NCBI GenBank assembly: GCA_027924585.1
Contig: BSBM01000461.1
Coordinates: 8,681,001-8,745,000 of the forward strand
Direction: 5' to 3'
Source: Larix kaempferi
Taxonomy: Eukaryota; Streptophyta; Pinopsida; Pinales; Pinaceae
Length of the DNA stretch: 64,000 nucleotides
Part shown: in pieces, positions 21,341 to 32,443 of the stretch
How the letters are laid out: each line of letters opens with the position of its first letter
How positions within the stretch are numbered: the stretch's first letter is position 1
The notes under the pieces: generated by a model
Database searches by the model: none
Told to the model about the DNA's origin: nothing
Seen by the model: the letters and a program-made list of their open reading frames with translations, nothing else
Translations under genes and position numbers: made by a program

Positions 21341-22853
21341 AAGGAGAGGCACCAAAACCCTAACCACTTTATGAATGAGTGGCTAAGATTAAAAGATACA
21401 AATGTCTAATCAATGGTTGAGATGAGCTCAACAATAAAATACATGGATCACTAATAAAATATTATGTGAGTGGACAAAATCGCCCTAGAAGAGGGGAATC
21501 CCACCAAATCATGATGACAAAATATAATAAGAGGCTTATGGTGGGTCCAAGGGGTAATTTTATCCCTCCTTGGTCAATCCCCATAGCACAATAATCAATA
21601 AATAATCATCAATGTACCAAATCGTGCCTCCATAGTCAAATCGAAGGCCTCAAAAAGACCTCAGAAATCCTTAGAAAGTGCCATAAGTGATGGATGCGAG
21701 CCCCGATGAAGCTGAAACTGCTGGAGAAGGTGTGGAGTACCCCGATCTATCATCACTGATCATCCCATGCCATAACATTGCCTCAGTATCCCAAATTGAT
21801 TTCCTCAATAGCCATTTCTACCAATCCTGAAATGCCTCGGGAAGCGTGAAACTGCCCCAAACTGCCTCCTGGAGTGCCTGCGCTGTCAAGGTGAGGGCAC
21901 CAGTGTGTCCAGGAGGGGGGTAATATGGTAAAAACAAGTGGCTGGACCACCCCCTCCATCATCAGCGCCCTAGGTCAACCAGATAAAAATCACATCTACT
22001 CTGACAGACCAAAACTGCACTTGGACAGCCTACTGAGGCTGAATCATCACTGTAAGTGCCCAGAACTGAAAACAAGCTGTCTCATTGGACTCAGAAGGTC
22101 CAAATCCATCCAAGATGTGTACTCATACACCATATGAGTCTCTGCATGATCAAAATATATATCCAATATACCGAAACAGGGCCAATAATAATAATCTGTA
22201 AATGATCAAATACTGCTGTAAACCAAGAATCATCATCATAACCCTGCAGCTGCTACATAGAATCATCATGTATGTGTACATAGACCATATATCATCTATC
22301 CATATCATCATAAGGTCCAACCATCTCATGTCCTATGGTTGACCTTGGTCTAACCAAGTCAACATGACCCAATATAACTCAGACCATCATCATAAGCTGC
22401 TGCAAAGTGTCCAAGGTTAATGCATGCTTTACAACTTATTCAAATAACAATTATAGCACAAAGTAATCATTAATAGCAATCTAAATGCAAATATATAATG
22501 TCATTAATTATTATTATTACTCAGACTAGACTTTCAAGATCATACTTACTTCATAGCTGTGATCAATTTGCTAGTGAAGGGTGAAGGCTAAAATAACTGG
22601 CTAGGCTTAGGGATGACTTGGCTGACTTAACTTTGTGACACTTTGGAAAGGGAATGGGAATACACACCATAGTATATACTAAATGAGCCATAACACAGGG
22701 AATGGCGGTGTCTCACAAATGGATGAGTTGTTCAAAGAGGGTTTATTCACCTTCACATATGCGCACAATCCATAATACAAATAAGGCCAGCAATTGTTTA
22801 GATATAGCATTTAAGTTCCATTGCTTTTTGGGCCTGAAGTTTCCATAGCCTTG

Positions 22854-22886
22854 ATCTATGTGTGTTTATAAACACATTGCATAGAT
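22854..22886. repeat. Hairpin 1: palindrome TGTGTTTATAAACACA with paired outer arms
   Basis: Inner perfect 16-base palindrome (22861-22876), outer arms ATCTATG (22854-22860) and CATAGAT (22880-22886), with a TTG bulge on the 3' side. Hairpin 2 at 23046 has the same design with different but still complementary arms. Confidence 0.75.
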
Positions 22887-23045
22887 TTACATTTATTTTA
22901 GGCTTTCTGCTGCAGGTGTGTTTTTAAGGCACTTGTTTACCTGAGCACTTCTAGGTGTGTCATGAACAGCTTGTTTACCTAGGTATTTATTTTCCAAAAG
23001 ATATAAAATTTTATTTTCATAGCCATTTTCATTTGGCATGCCTTT

Positions 23046-23080
23046 CATTCATGTGTGTTTAGAAACACATTGCATGAATG
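23046..23080. repeat. Hairpin 2: TGTGTTTAGAAACACA with paired outer arms
   Basis: Inner near-palindrome (23054-23069), outer arms CATTCATG (23046-23053) and CATGAATG (23073-23080), again with TTG before the 3' arm. About 190 bases from hairpin 1. Between them a half-repeat containing AGGTGTG and CTTGTTTACCT occurs twice. Confidence 0.75.
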
Positions 23081-24496
23081 GGCTTTTCATACAAGATATA
23101 GCATTTCATTTTTCCAGATTTTGTATTCATGGCAGCACTAAAAGTTTCAGGTTTAGCCAGCACAACTTTAGTGACTAGGGGGAATTCACAAGGAACTCCA
23201 ACTCACCATAGGCAAGTTTTGTCACCAACTCAGAGCCGAGACACAATAAACAGGGAAGCTCATCCAATACAGAGGCTACAGTGGGGAGAAGATCCTCCAT
23301 GTCACTAGTCAAGTAGTAAGTCAGGGTGATAAACTAAAAAGGTAGGCAATGGATGGATGAAGACAGTGAATAATGGAGCCGACACTAGAAAGCCAAGGTA
23401 TGGTGGAATGATCACCTCTATTCTCCCTAAGGAGGGTAAAACCAATGAGTATGAATAGTGAACTTCTAAGTCTGAGTAGGGACAATATAATATATATAAT
23501 AAGATCAACCAGGTCCACATATCTATATGATCGCCAGATTATGAAACTAAGTGCTAAGACATGCTATAAGAATAAATATAAAAGCAATATAACCATGAAA
23601 CAATGATATACCTGCTGAGTCATATACCTGACTGCTCATCAACCTGTACCATCATCTGTCCTCTGAAACTACTGTTGTAACTCTGGGCACTACTGACTAC
23701 TCTGTACCAATGGTATAATGGCTACACCGGTCATCTCTCTGAGTGTCCTGAGACTCAGTAATGGCATGGGGAATATACACTGCTGTCCACAATCTGATAG
23801 TGATCCAATATAGATGCTCATCTCAGCATCTCAAATGTAGGGGAACTGGCTGAATAGTGTACTGGCATCAGAAAAATAATGTATGGTAGCCCAGCTACTA
23901 TAAATGTGATAACATTTGGCTCTGGCTGGGACAAGTGCTCTGCTGAAATGAGCGCTTGAGAACCTCAGAATCTCTGGTCCTCGAACTCTGCTACTCGAAT
24001 CCACGATCCAGCACTCTACCATTTTGCTTTCAGCTCTTTATTTTTGCAACCTATTTCTGCATTCACAAACATCAAAATACCTCATGCCGCATGTGTGGGA
24101 AAAATACAAAATCAACTGAAATAAAATCTATTCTATGTCAGAAATATAAATGCAGTAAGTAAATCAAACGATTGACAAAATTTACAAAATTTGGAATTTA
24201 TTGTGCAGGAAAAAGAAAATTGACAGGTACTTAGTTAAACTAGGAGCTTACAAAGGAGCTTAGAGATAAACTACTGCCCAAGTAGGCTTATTCAGTTTTC
24301 TACCTACCCTAATCTACCAGGCAATGCAAGTGGAGAGATCCCAACTATGTGGGATCAGGGATGTGATCCCTTAAGTCCCTCTGATTGACAAGATATAAAA
24401 TACATCATCCACTACCAGTGGTTAGAAAGCACATGCCATCAATGTATCGCTCTACTGTGAAAGGTCCAACCCATAAGTCATCAACTTGTCCCGATT

Positions 24497-25069
24497 TTAC
24501 ATGCAATAAATGGTTGGGAATGATGACTTGGCTTCCTGTAGGAACCTGTTTGTACTGACTGACTCAGGAATAACTCCAATGTTATGAATGGGCATAGGAT
24601 GGACTTCAGCAGGGTTTTGCGGTTGAGGTGTAACAATCCTTGAGCTCATCCTAGAAGGAACTGCATCAATTCTGGGTGGACCACCGTCTAAGGAAATAGA
24701 AACTCTGCCAACAAGGACTTCCCTAACTTCTCTCCTTGTTTCTTGGACTACCTCATTTGATTCTTCCTCATGGGGAGATACAACACTTTTAACAACTTCA
24801 CCTACAGTCCATAAATCTCTATGTTCTTCCAAGGGAGATGGCTCATGAGATAAGCCAGTGTTATGACTAGAACCCTCCCCTGAAGGAACAGGAATAACCA
24901 TGTTTTCCAATCTAGTAGAAACTGACTCAGGATGAAATGTAGAGGAACTAGGAATGTGAGAAAGATCATGAGTATGATGACTAGATGACTCAGATGGTAG
25001 GAGAAAACTAGGGATATGAGGGAATGAGAAGCATGGCTTTAAGTTCTGAAGAAATTTGAAAAATAGCAA
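24497..25069 (-). pseudogene. EL5 tail of the acidic reading frame, frameshifted
   Basis: About 190 codons in a different frame from the upstream gene (25008-26051), with Ser/Pro/His-rich then Glu/Val-rich composition (E-E-E-S-N-E-V-V-Q-E-T-R-R-E-V-R). It looks like the continuation of that ORF after a frameshift near 25060. No RT motifs. Function unknown. Confidence 0.45.
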
Positions 25070-25900
25070 GGTTATTTAGATTATAATCTCCTTCAAGTGC
25101 ATCATTAACTAAGGCATCCTCTTTCCAACTTAGAGAGTCATCATGAACTTGGATTAGGCTACCATCTTCTAGAGATAAATGAGATAGAGAATCTTCTATA
25201 TCGGAATAATGGGAGGCTTTATATTCTTCATTTGTTTCAACTCTAGTAGATGTTGCTAGATTGTTTTCCCATGGGTAAATAGGTGCAAGCCCCTGGTTTT
25301 CTCTTTCTCTATTGTGATTAGTCAAGGCAAACCATTCTCTAACAGTGAAAGGAATTCTCTCTCCCCTCCTAATATCATCAAATTCATCTTCATGCATTGG
25401 ACTCTCAATATTCTCTTCATCATATGCTTGATCATGAAGGTTTTCTGTTGGGGGAGTTTGTTCCAAACTTTGATCATTAGACAAATTTTCATCTCTTATG
25501 CCATCATTAACTTCCTCAAGCACATGATTTTCTACAGAAGGTTCTTGAGTGATCTCATTGTTTTGCTCATTTTCATGTCTCCTCAATTCATCTATTTCCT
25601 CAGCAAATTCATTTCTAAGTAATTCCAAGTTGATTGTTCTTTCCATTTCAGCTGTTTGCTCATCTTCCCAAGAGGAATCAGAATCTTCCATGACCATACA
25701 CATATTTTGATCAACTTCATATAATTCATCCTCATCTTCAACAAGGTTAGTTTTGGAATTATTTAACAGTTCATCCCCATATTTGTTTTTTAACCCTTCA
25801 TCAAATGATTCAACATGCTCATTATAACAAGGTTCTCTATTCACCCGAATCAAAGCTCCATTAGGGTTGGGAACACAAATAAATGATAAATCCATCATAA
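25008..25900 (-). pseudogene. EL5 acidic module downstream of protease, unknown
   Basis: Roughly 300 codons in the gag-protease frame. Composition is dominated by Glu, Asp and Asn, for example M-E-D-S-D-S-S-W-E-D-E-Q and E-E-I-D-E-L-R-R-H-E-N-E, then R-I-P-F-T-V-R-E-W-F-A-L-T-N. In autonomous Ty3 elements RT starts at this place; here it is replaced by an acidic, probably disordered region. The likely upstream junction is the C-terminal end of protease. I do not recognise a family. Confidence 0.5.
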
Positions 25901-26375
25901 GGTATCCACCTAGACTAGCTGCCCATTTTCTAGATAAAAGCATTCCATATGCTGGGGGTAAGTCAATGACAACTACATCCATCATGGTAGAAATGTTTGA
26001 ACATGCGAAAAGATCAGCTCTAAGGTTTTTGATCAAACCATAAGATGGCACTCGTCAGGAATCTATACCACAAACATTTCCATAAGGCCTAGTCACTTCA
26101 AGTCCCATTTCCTTCATAACTTGTAAAGGCATAACATTCATTGCTGCTCCAGAATCCAACATACAGTTATGAAGGAGCATGTTTTGAATGTGCAAGGTAA
26201 GGTAAAAGGGAGAGTGACCACCGCTCTTTCTTTCATAAATGGCTGAATGGATGTTTATTGGTGGGTCCTTTTCTGTTTCACTAGGTTGTGTTCCACTAAG
26301 TTTTTGGATATGACATGATTCGATGACCGGTTCAGGAGTTTTCTCTTGGCCAATACCATCGAAAAATTCCTCTAC
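25901..26375 (-). pseudogene. EL5 protease (retropepsin)
   Basis: Minus-strand frame continuous with gag. The motif M-L-D-S-G-A-A-M-N-V-M-P (DSGAA at about 26142-26156) is a canonical retropepsin active site. Downstream, D-L-P-P-A-Y-G-M-L-L-S-R-K-W matches the protease C-terminal region also seen in EL4 (I-P-E-A-Y-G-M-W-L). An in-frame TGA near 26055 and the gag stop TAG at 26376 break the frame. It would cut the polyprotein; here it is inactive as a gene because of the stops. Confidence 0.7.
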
Positions 26376-27821
26376 TTAGCATCTAACAGAGGGCACCTTC
26401 ATTAACTCATCGACAGGGATATTACACATTATCTTGCTTAACTCTTTCTTCATATCAATCTTGAGATCATAATCATCCATAGCAAGATCCTCTTCTTCCT
26501 TTTTATCTTCGTCAATCTTTTTATGTTTATCAAGGAAAGAAGGTTGGGAAGTACTTCCTCCTTTATAAATTTGATACCTGGATTGTTCTTTGGGTTTTGG
26601 GAGCTCTATGGCACAACATGAGGAACTAGGTTCTTCTATTATGTCTTCTTCTTGCTCCCATGGCTCTTCTTCTAAAAGGATTCTTCCAAAGTCCTCATCA
26701 TAAGACAAGTCATTTATAAAGTTGATGTTTTCTGGTTGGTCATCATGGTCAATGGTGTCAGAGGGTATTTCTTCTTCTTCATCACACCAATTGACTTTCC
26801 TTTTCTCAGAGTTCTCTGGGTACTCAGGTCGTCGCCTATCCCTATCCCCATCAGGCCTCCTATTATTATTCCAGTAAGGTTTAGGGCCATAAGGATTTCT
26901 ATGTCTCTCAGGGTCATTCAAACTTGCCACATTCTTTGTTAAGACAGTTAATTGTTTCATCATTTCTTGCATGACTTCTAAAGTGTCCTTTGTTTCCTTT
27001 GGCACACTCACATGTTCCTTTGGTTTTCGAAGTCTAGGGTCAGATCTGGAAGTGGATGGGGGAAATTGATCGAAAAATTTTTGTTTCCCCATGGATGCTA
27101 CATTTTGCTCAGCCATCTTAGCATTTGATTGAGTGGTCTTTAAGTCATTTGGGTTTTAATCCTTTAGCTGATAACCAACCCATCCCTAAAAAACATTCAA
27201 GTAGTGAATCACAACTGCTTGATCTTTTGGTCTAATTTCTTCAGGGATAACAGCTATAGTCTTGTCAAATCTTATGTTAAACTCATGGACTATTTCATTT
27301 TCTCTCTTCTTAATGTCAAAAAGTTGATGTAAGAGAAATTTCCCATCTAACTTTCGGGACCATTCACTATTTAACTTGTTGACAAAGTTGTCATACCCAT
27401 CAATGGATGAGGCAGGCAACCTATCAAACCACTTCCTAACATCTCCCTCCAAAGATGCCAGGAGACCCCTCATGAACACATCTTCCTCAGATGCTCCATA
27501 TGCTTCCATGTGTTCCCATACTTTATCAATGTGGTCTTCAATTGATATAGCAGATACTCCATCAAACCTGGGAACCTTTTAAAAATACTTTTCAGGCATG
27601 TCATGGGGTGCACCCTGGATTTGGGAAAAGTCTAAAGGAGATGGTTTTTCCTTTCTTCCAGAGATCCTAGGAGCTTGTGGAGGAGGAACATTCTTGTTTC
27701 CAGAGTTTGTTCTAGCCATTGGATTCGGTAAGTTTGTGTTTAAGTTTGAACTAAGAGATGAGAGAGGAATCGGATTAATCAAATGGGACCCTGAAGCTCT
27801 GTTTGGAGAATCATTAACCAA
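26376..27821 (-). pseudogene. EL5 gag (Ty3-type)
   Basis: Starts at 27821 (MVNDSPNRASGSH). The capsid-type domain is at 27570-27190, recognised by D-V-R-K-W-F-D-R-L-P and E-I-V-H-E-F-N-I-R-F. After it come a Pro/Arg/Asn-rich linker and an acidic C-terminal part (E-E-E-P-W-E-Q-E-E-D). Stops at 27579 (TAA), about 27183, and several between 27117 and 27186. No CCHC knuckle seen. One frame from 27821 through protease, so gag-pro was a single polyprotein. Confidence 0.75.
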
Positions 27822-28105
27822 TTTCCAAAAGAAGTTAGATGTTTGTGCTTTGGGATCTCTTTTGCGATATGTAATTGGGGTTGCTTCAACTTGATCTAAT
27901 TTTACTTTACTTCTCGTGTTGTAAGGATGTAAATGAGCTCGCTCCTCAGCGGAGTCACGAGTGGGAGTCGCCAGGTAGATTTTAACTCTTCTACCAAGAT
28001 ATGTGTCATTGTATATGCAGGAGAGAGTGAGTAAAGTCTACTAGCCCTATGCTTTCAATACCACAATGTTGGGAAAAGAGAATGGAAGGGATTTAAGAAA
28101 GGTAT

Positions 28106-28348
28106 GTCGGACCAGGGTAAGCATATGCCCTCCTCGGCAATGGTGCCAAAATGTTTGGCAAAGAGAAAGGGAGGAGAGCTTTTTAAAAAAAAATAATATA
28201 TCGAACCAGGGTAAGCCTATGCCTTCCCCGGCAACGGCGCCAAAATGTTATCACCTAAGTTGATGAAGTATTTAGAAAGTAGCCTATGCCTTCCCCGGCA
28301 ACGGCGCCAAAATGTTATCACCTAAGTTGATGAAGTATTTAGAAAGTT
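28106..28348 (-). repeat. EL5 primer binding site / LTR junction, present three times
   Basis: The best primer site is TGGCGCCGTTGCCGGGGA on the minus strand (28225-28242), the plant Ty3-type site, directly next to LTR end bases TGTTATCACC (28246, plus-strand reading). A second identical site lies at about 28291-28309 next to 28313, and a degenerate one at about 28131-28150 (TCCTCGGCAATGGTGCCA on the plus strand). The repeat units share GCCTATGCCTTCCCCGGCAA and AAAATGTT. Only 35 bases of LTR remain before EL1 sequence starts at about 28349. The interval 27822-28105 is leader with no ORF. Confidence 0.75.
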
Positions 28349-28510
28349 TCCAAGCGTATAATATCTGAATTAGTGTGTCATAATACACCCAAATCCACTC
28401 TGTACATAATTCGAAACCATTTTGGATCATTTGGGACAGTTTGGAGTTTCACTAGTCCAAGATTTGAAAATTGGCCAAATTGGGTAAAATTCCAAATTGG
28501 GGATATTACA
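28349..28510 (+). repeat. EL1 copy B: truncated end of 5' LTR
   Basis: The last 160 or so bases of an LTR ending GGGGATATTACA at 28510, one base before a Met-tRNA primer site. The 5' part of the LTR is missing because EL5 sequence abuts at 28348. Confidence 0.6.
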
Positions 28511-28511
28511 G

Positions 28512-28523
28512 TGGTATCAGAGC
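28512..28523 (+). other. EL1 copy B primer binding site
   Basis: TGGTATCAGAGC, complementary to initiator Met tRNA, starting two bases after the LTR end. Confidence 0.85.
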
Positions 28524-28576
28524 ATGGTCCTTGCACCTATTTATTAATATCATACATTGAAGAATAATTTGAATCC

Positions 28577-29122
28577 ATGTCTTATTCGGATTTAGATTAT
28601 GAGCAATATGAGGAGGATTATTCTTTCTATGCCTCAAAGGAAAATGATTTCTATGAGCAGTATGATGATGACTATGATGAGAAATATGAGGAAGATAATG
28701 TCCAGGAGGTACCTTCTACAAGTATATCCCATCATATAACATTTGGAAGAATAAATGATAGTTATTCGTATAGCCATGTGTATGGAGAAGATATATGTTC
28801 CACAATCAAAGATCAGTTTTTGGGGGAGCGTGAAAGGATTAAAAATCAGCCTATTTGTGAGAAGAGCAGTGAAATATCCAAAGCTTCATGGAACGCATGT
28901 GTTTCCTATTTGAAGATAATTTTTGGGCCTTCTTCAAAAAGCGGCTCCAAATATCTTGATCCTAAGGAAACCAGGGGGCAATATGCATCAACTTGCTTTA
29001 AGGAGAGAAATGAGGAGACCCATGAGCCACCTAGTTCTGAAATAGGCGAGGTAGAAGAAGGATTGCATGAAGAGGATCGAAATTCACTCCCAAGTGACTC
29101 TAAAAAATATGAAGAAAAATAA
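28577..29122 (+). CDS. EL1 acidic ORF 1, unknown protein
   Basis: An ORF of 181 codons starting 54 bases after the primer site, at the place where gag would start. The N-terminus is an extreme Tyr/Asp/Glu repeat (Y-E-Q-Y-E-E-D-Y-S-F-Y, then E-Q-Y-D-D-D-Y-D-E-K-Y-E-E-D). A mid-part with W-N-A-C-V-S-Y-L-K-I-I-F-G follows, then a Glu-rich tail. No zinc knuckle and no capsid motifs that I recognise. Whether it is translated is unknown. It may be a highly diverged or replaced gag product. Only one copy is in the window, because copy A of this part lies upstream. Confidence 0.45.
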   Translation: MSYSDLDYEQYEEDYSFYASKENDFYEQYDDDYDEKYEEDNVQEVPSTSISHHITFGRINDSYSYSHVYGEDICSTIKDQFLGERERIKNQPICEKSSEISKASWNACVSYLKIIFGPSSKSGSKYLDPKETRGQYASTCFKERNEETHEPPSSEIGEVEEGLHEEDRNSLPSDSKKYEEK

Positions 29123-29181
29123 CGTGAGCATGAATAAGGCTCTATTGAAATATTGAATATCATTTCGAGACACATTCTACA

Positions 29182-29880
29182 TTGGACATGAATCAAAGAG
29201 CATCTACTGATGTATGCTTGAACTATGAAGGAGTACCTACTGATGGGTGCTCACACCTCTATGTTGGTGACAGAGAGATCAATTTTGAAAGTTTTTCTAC
29301 AAGAAAAACTTCCATTAAGCATGAAAATGAATACCTTGTAGTAGTTGAAGAAGAACTCAGATCAACTTCCCCATCACCACTTGAGCTTCATGAAGTTGGT
29401 CCAAACAAGAAGGAAGAAGATGGGGAAGTTCATTTGCAAGAGACTCATTTTCTTGAAGGGTCGTTGAATATGGATGAAAAGAAGATTCAAGAGGCCTTGA
29501 AAAATTTCCATGACACACATACATTGGTTTCTAAATTTTGTTGGTGTGTGGAGGATAAATATTCCCTTGAAGACATGGAGAAAATCTAGAATGCAATGCT
29601 GGACACCAAAGGTAATTTTTTAAATGTGCTTTCTAATAGAGATTATTTAATTGATCTTATTGGTTTGTATCATGGAATAACCTTGAATGATACAGAAGAG
29701 AATGACAAGCTCTCAAATGAGTTGGATTCCACCCAAAATACACTCCAAAAATCTATGGTGCATATTGAGCAACTTCAAGAGAAGTTGCAAATGTCCTTTA
29801 CACCCTCCTACATATCAGACAATCATTCAATGGATGAAATAATTTATTTTAGAAAGGAGGAACCTCATGTAGTGGTGTAA
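29182..29880 (+). pseudogene. EL1 ORF 2, unknown protein with one stop
   Basis: Two open stretches in one frame (29182-29589 and 29596-29880) separated by TAG at 29587. Acidic, with a coiled-coil-like stretch N-D-K-L-S-N-E-L-D-S-T-Q-N-T-L near 29700. The frame differs from ORF 1, so a frameshift or an independent ORF is possible. No known family. Confidence 0.4.
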
Positions 29881-30002
29881 CATGAGGTACATGTTGATAT
29901 GTGAGTTCTTGAAGATGCTATGTACTCAAAAAAGAAGGAAGACAAGTACTTGTCTTTGTTCAGAGGGGTTATGACCTACCTCGTGGAGAGAGTTGCAAAT
30001 CC

Positions 30003-30485
30003 TTGAAGGAGGAACATGATCTCACAATAGTTGTACCAGAAAATTCTGGAGAAGACAAATTAAATATTTCGATGGGTAAGAGTTGCAAAGAGTTAAGGTT
30101 GGTTCATAATTCTTCACCCCCTACTTCATTTTCAGCCACATCAATTGGAGATGAAAATTGGGTGAAATGTGTTTTTCTAAAGGTGCCACATGAGGAGTAT
30201 GAAACTCCTATATCTCCTTTTGATGATGACATGACTATAGAACCTTATTGTTTACATTTGCAGCGGAATCCTTTTTTACCTTATGATGATACATATCTTC
30301 ATGGATGCACTTATGATGTTCACTTGAGTCACTTGAAGACTCATGATTTTCCTTGCTCCTTTCTTAGTTCAATTGATGTTAGAGGAACGTCATCGACTAC
30401 TTGGGTGAAGAGATATATAATTGGAGAAATTTTTTATTGGAAGAAACATCCTTTGTTATTTCTTGATGATACAGATATCCATTGA
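30003..30485 (+). CDS. EL1 ORF 3, unknown protein
   Basis: 160 codons in a third frame. The C-terminal half is aromatic-rich with repeated short motifs: P-F-L-P-Y-D-D-T-Y-L-H-G-C-T-Y-D and later P-L-L-F-L-D-D-T-D-I-H, while the following DNA (to about 30860) still shows related words (for example 'GATGATACATATC', 'CACTTGAAGAC'). That suggests a decayed protein built from repeats. No retroviral-type domains. Confidence 0.4.
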   Translation: MKEEHDLTIVVPENSGEDKLNISMGKSCKELRLVHNSSPPTSFSATSIGDENWVKCVFLKVPHEEYETPISPFDDDMTIEPYCLHLQRNPFLPYDDTYLHGCTYDVHLSHLKTHDFPCSFLSSIDVRGTSSTTWVKRYIIGEIFYWKKHPLLFLDDTDIH

Positions 30486-31429
30486 TGCATAAAGGGTACT
30501 TATGTGAGCCCCTTGAAGTCTCATTGCTTTCTTTGCTCCCTAATTGGTTCAGATTTGAGTGGAGGTTCTTCATTCACTTCTCGGATGAAAGAGAACATGG
30601 ATGATTATTTTGATGTATCTTTCATCCTTTTGTAGCAGCATTATAGGGCATGGGATCCTCACCTATGTCATTGGATCATATTTGAATGGTCACTTGATGG
30701 TTATATGCACTTGGAAAATGGTGGTCTACTTACTTGGAGGTACAAGCACTTTCATGGTTCTTTGATGAGGCACCTCCTTAATGTACATTTTTATTATGTC
30801 ATTGTGTACTTCGATGATATATCCTTTGTACTTATGATGTTTTGAAGAATGCATACAAGGAAATGGGATCTAGGAATTCTCTTTCCTGATGGTATGGTTT
30901 GGAGGGGACTCCTAATTGTTGGAGTTTAATACAAGCAATGGGACCTTGGGATAATTTTTAGTGTCATTGGTTTCATTTTTTTTCGGGAAACAAGTAGTAT
31001 GGGATATTGAGTCCCTACTTAATAAGGTGAATTTAATCAGAGTAGTGCAGCAACAAGCATAGTGTTTCCTCTCTAAAAATTTCATGGAATCTTGAAGACT
31101 CAAAGTTGGGCAACTTAGTGGCAACTTCAAAGAAGTATACAATGTGCTATCAAAAAGGGTTTCAAAAATATGAAAGAGGTAAAGAGTAATTGTGCAAACT
31201 TTGTTTGGATGGATTTAATTAATATTTTGGTGTTTATAGGTGATGTTATAGGGGATATCAAATTGAAAAAGAAAACCCACATCTCCTTGCTTTTGGAAAC
31301 ACACAATAGTAGTGCATGAGTGCCACTACTCAAAGTTTTAGAAGAGAAGTTTTGGGAAGCAAAGTTTTGGGAATAAAGTAGGTTCTTCAACATCCATGTG
31401 TTGAAATTGCTTGAGGACATGCAATATTT
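30486..31429 (+). other. EL1 copy B internal non-coding 3' part
   Basis: No frame with recognisable protein. The first 400 bases appear to be decayed continuation of ORF 3. The last 190 bases match window positions 1-190. Confidence 0.5.
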
Positions 31430-31442
31430 GGAGGGGAGGATT
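31430..31442 (+). other. EL1 copy B polypurine tract
   Basis: GGAGGGGAGGATT directly before TGTCATGTCCC at 31443, the presumed 3' LTR start. Confidence 0.6.
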
Positions 31443-32443
31443 TGTCATGTCCCAAAATTTCTCATTGGGTCACAATGGCCTAAGCCCTGTTGTAGGTACA
31501 ACAGATCCAATGTTTCATTCTGATCATGGGAGCCCCATTTTGTAAATATAAAGGTATTTAGGTAAGTTTTAAATTTTGGTTTGCTATGGCATCATACCCT
31601 TTGCTTGGTCTTTTTAATTATCATTATTTTCTCCTTTGAAAATTTCTAAGTTTATGGTTGTTTTCTTGATTTGCATAAAACCTTAGATTCTTTGCCAAAA
31701 ATCATTTTCTTACGGCAAATCCTGAAATCCTGCAATCCCACAATTGTGGATTGCGGGAATCATTTGTTTTTCATTTGGAAATTCGTCGACCCACAACCCG
31801 ACATTGCAGGTTGTGGGAGGACTGTGTCAGTATTTTAGAAATTTTGATTCTGCAACCCAAAACCCGAAATTCTGGATTTCGGATTGCGGAAACTCGTTAC
31901 GCCAATAAATCACATTGTGTGTTTCCAAAACCCGTAAATTACGGGTTGTGGAAAAACTTATTTAATTTTTAATATTTTTTTTCGTTTTCAAAACCCAAAA
32001 ACCGAATTTTGGGTTGTGGATTTCGGAAACATGTTTGTTCATTTTGCGAAATTTGTAAAACCCGCAACCCGGAATTTCAGATTGTAGATTTCAGGAATTT
32101 TGAATAAAGTTTGATTTTCAAACCTATGAACCCAATCCCGCATCCCGCAGGGGTTAATCTTAGCCGTTCGTTTCTTTTAAATCTACGGTCCAAATTTGAT
32201 CCGACCGAAAAACCATAAATGCACGATTTTTGCTATTTTCCATTATCATTTTTACTGTCGGAAATTTACGCTCCTACGTGGATTTTACTGTCGATTTCTT
32301 ACCAAGGTCACCTTCATGAATTTTTAGTCATTTACAAGTTGGTTTCCTGTCATTTTTGCATTTGCTATTTACGGTTTTTCTGTCTATGGTTTAGTTTTGA
32401 TTTTGTTTTATTTATTTATTAGAATTTCCCAAGCTTTGCCAAA
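31443..32443 (+). other. EL1 3' LTR-like start and ORF-C leader (copy B)
   Basis: Same content as 202-1194: LTR-like start, hairpin repeat array (31725-32110), then a leader before the ATG at 32444. No LTR end matching GGGGATATTACA is seen. No gene. Confidence 0.4.
31725..32110. repeat. Array of degenerate inverted-repeat units (copy B)
   Basis: Counterpart of 485-870. Units such as CCCGAAATTCTGGATTTCGG and CCACAACCCGACATTGCAGG retain paired arms while the sequence differs in places from copy A. Confidence 0.6.

Larger units (their letters stand above)
19383..24490 (-). other. EL5 non-coding part, likely long 3' LTR and spacer (minus strand)
   Basis: Begins with TGTTATCACCTAA at 19383, the same 13 bases found next to the EL5 primer sites at 28246 and 28313, so it is probably a terminus of EL5 or a close relative. 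Beyond these bases the two ends do not match. A minus-strand TATA-like CCTATTTAAAGG at about 21329-21340 fits an LTR promoter. I found no ORF with recognisable protein motifs, and no RT, RNase H or integrase where pol would be expected. The interval 22854-23080 holds a pair of hairpins. I could not locate the inner LTR boundary. Confidence 0.4.
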
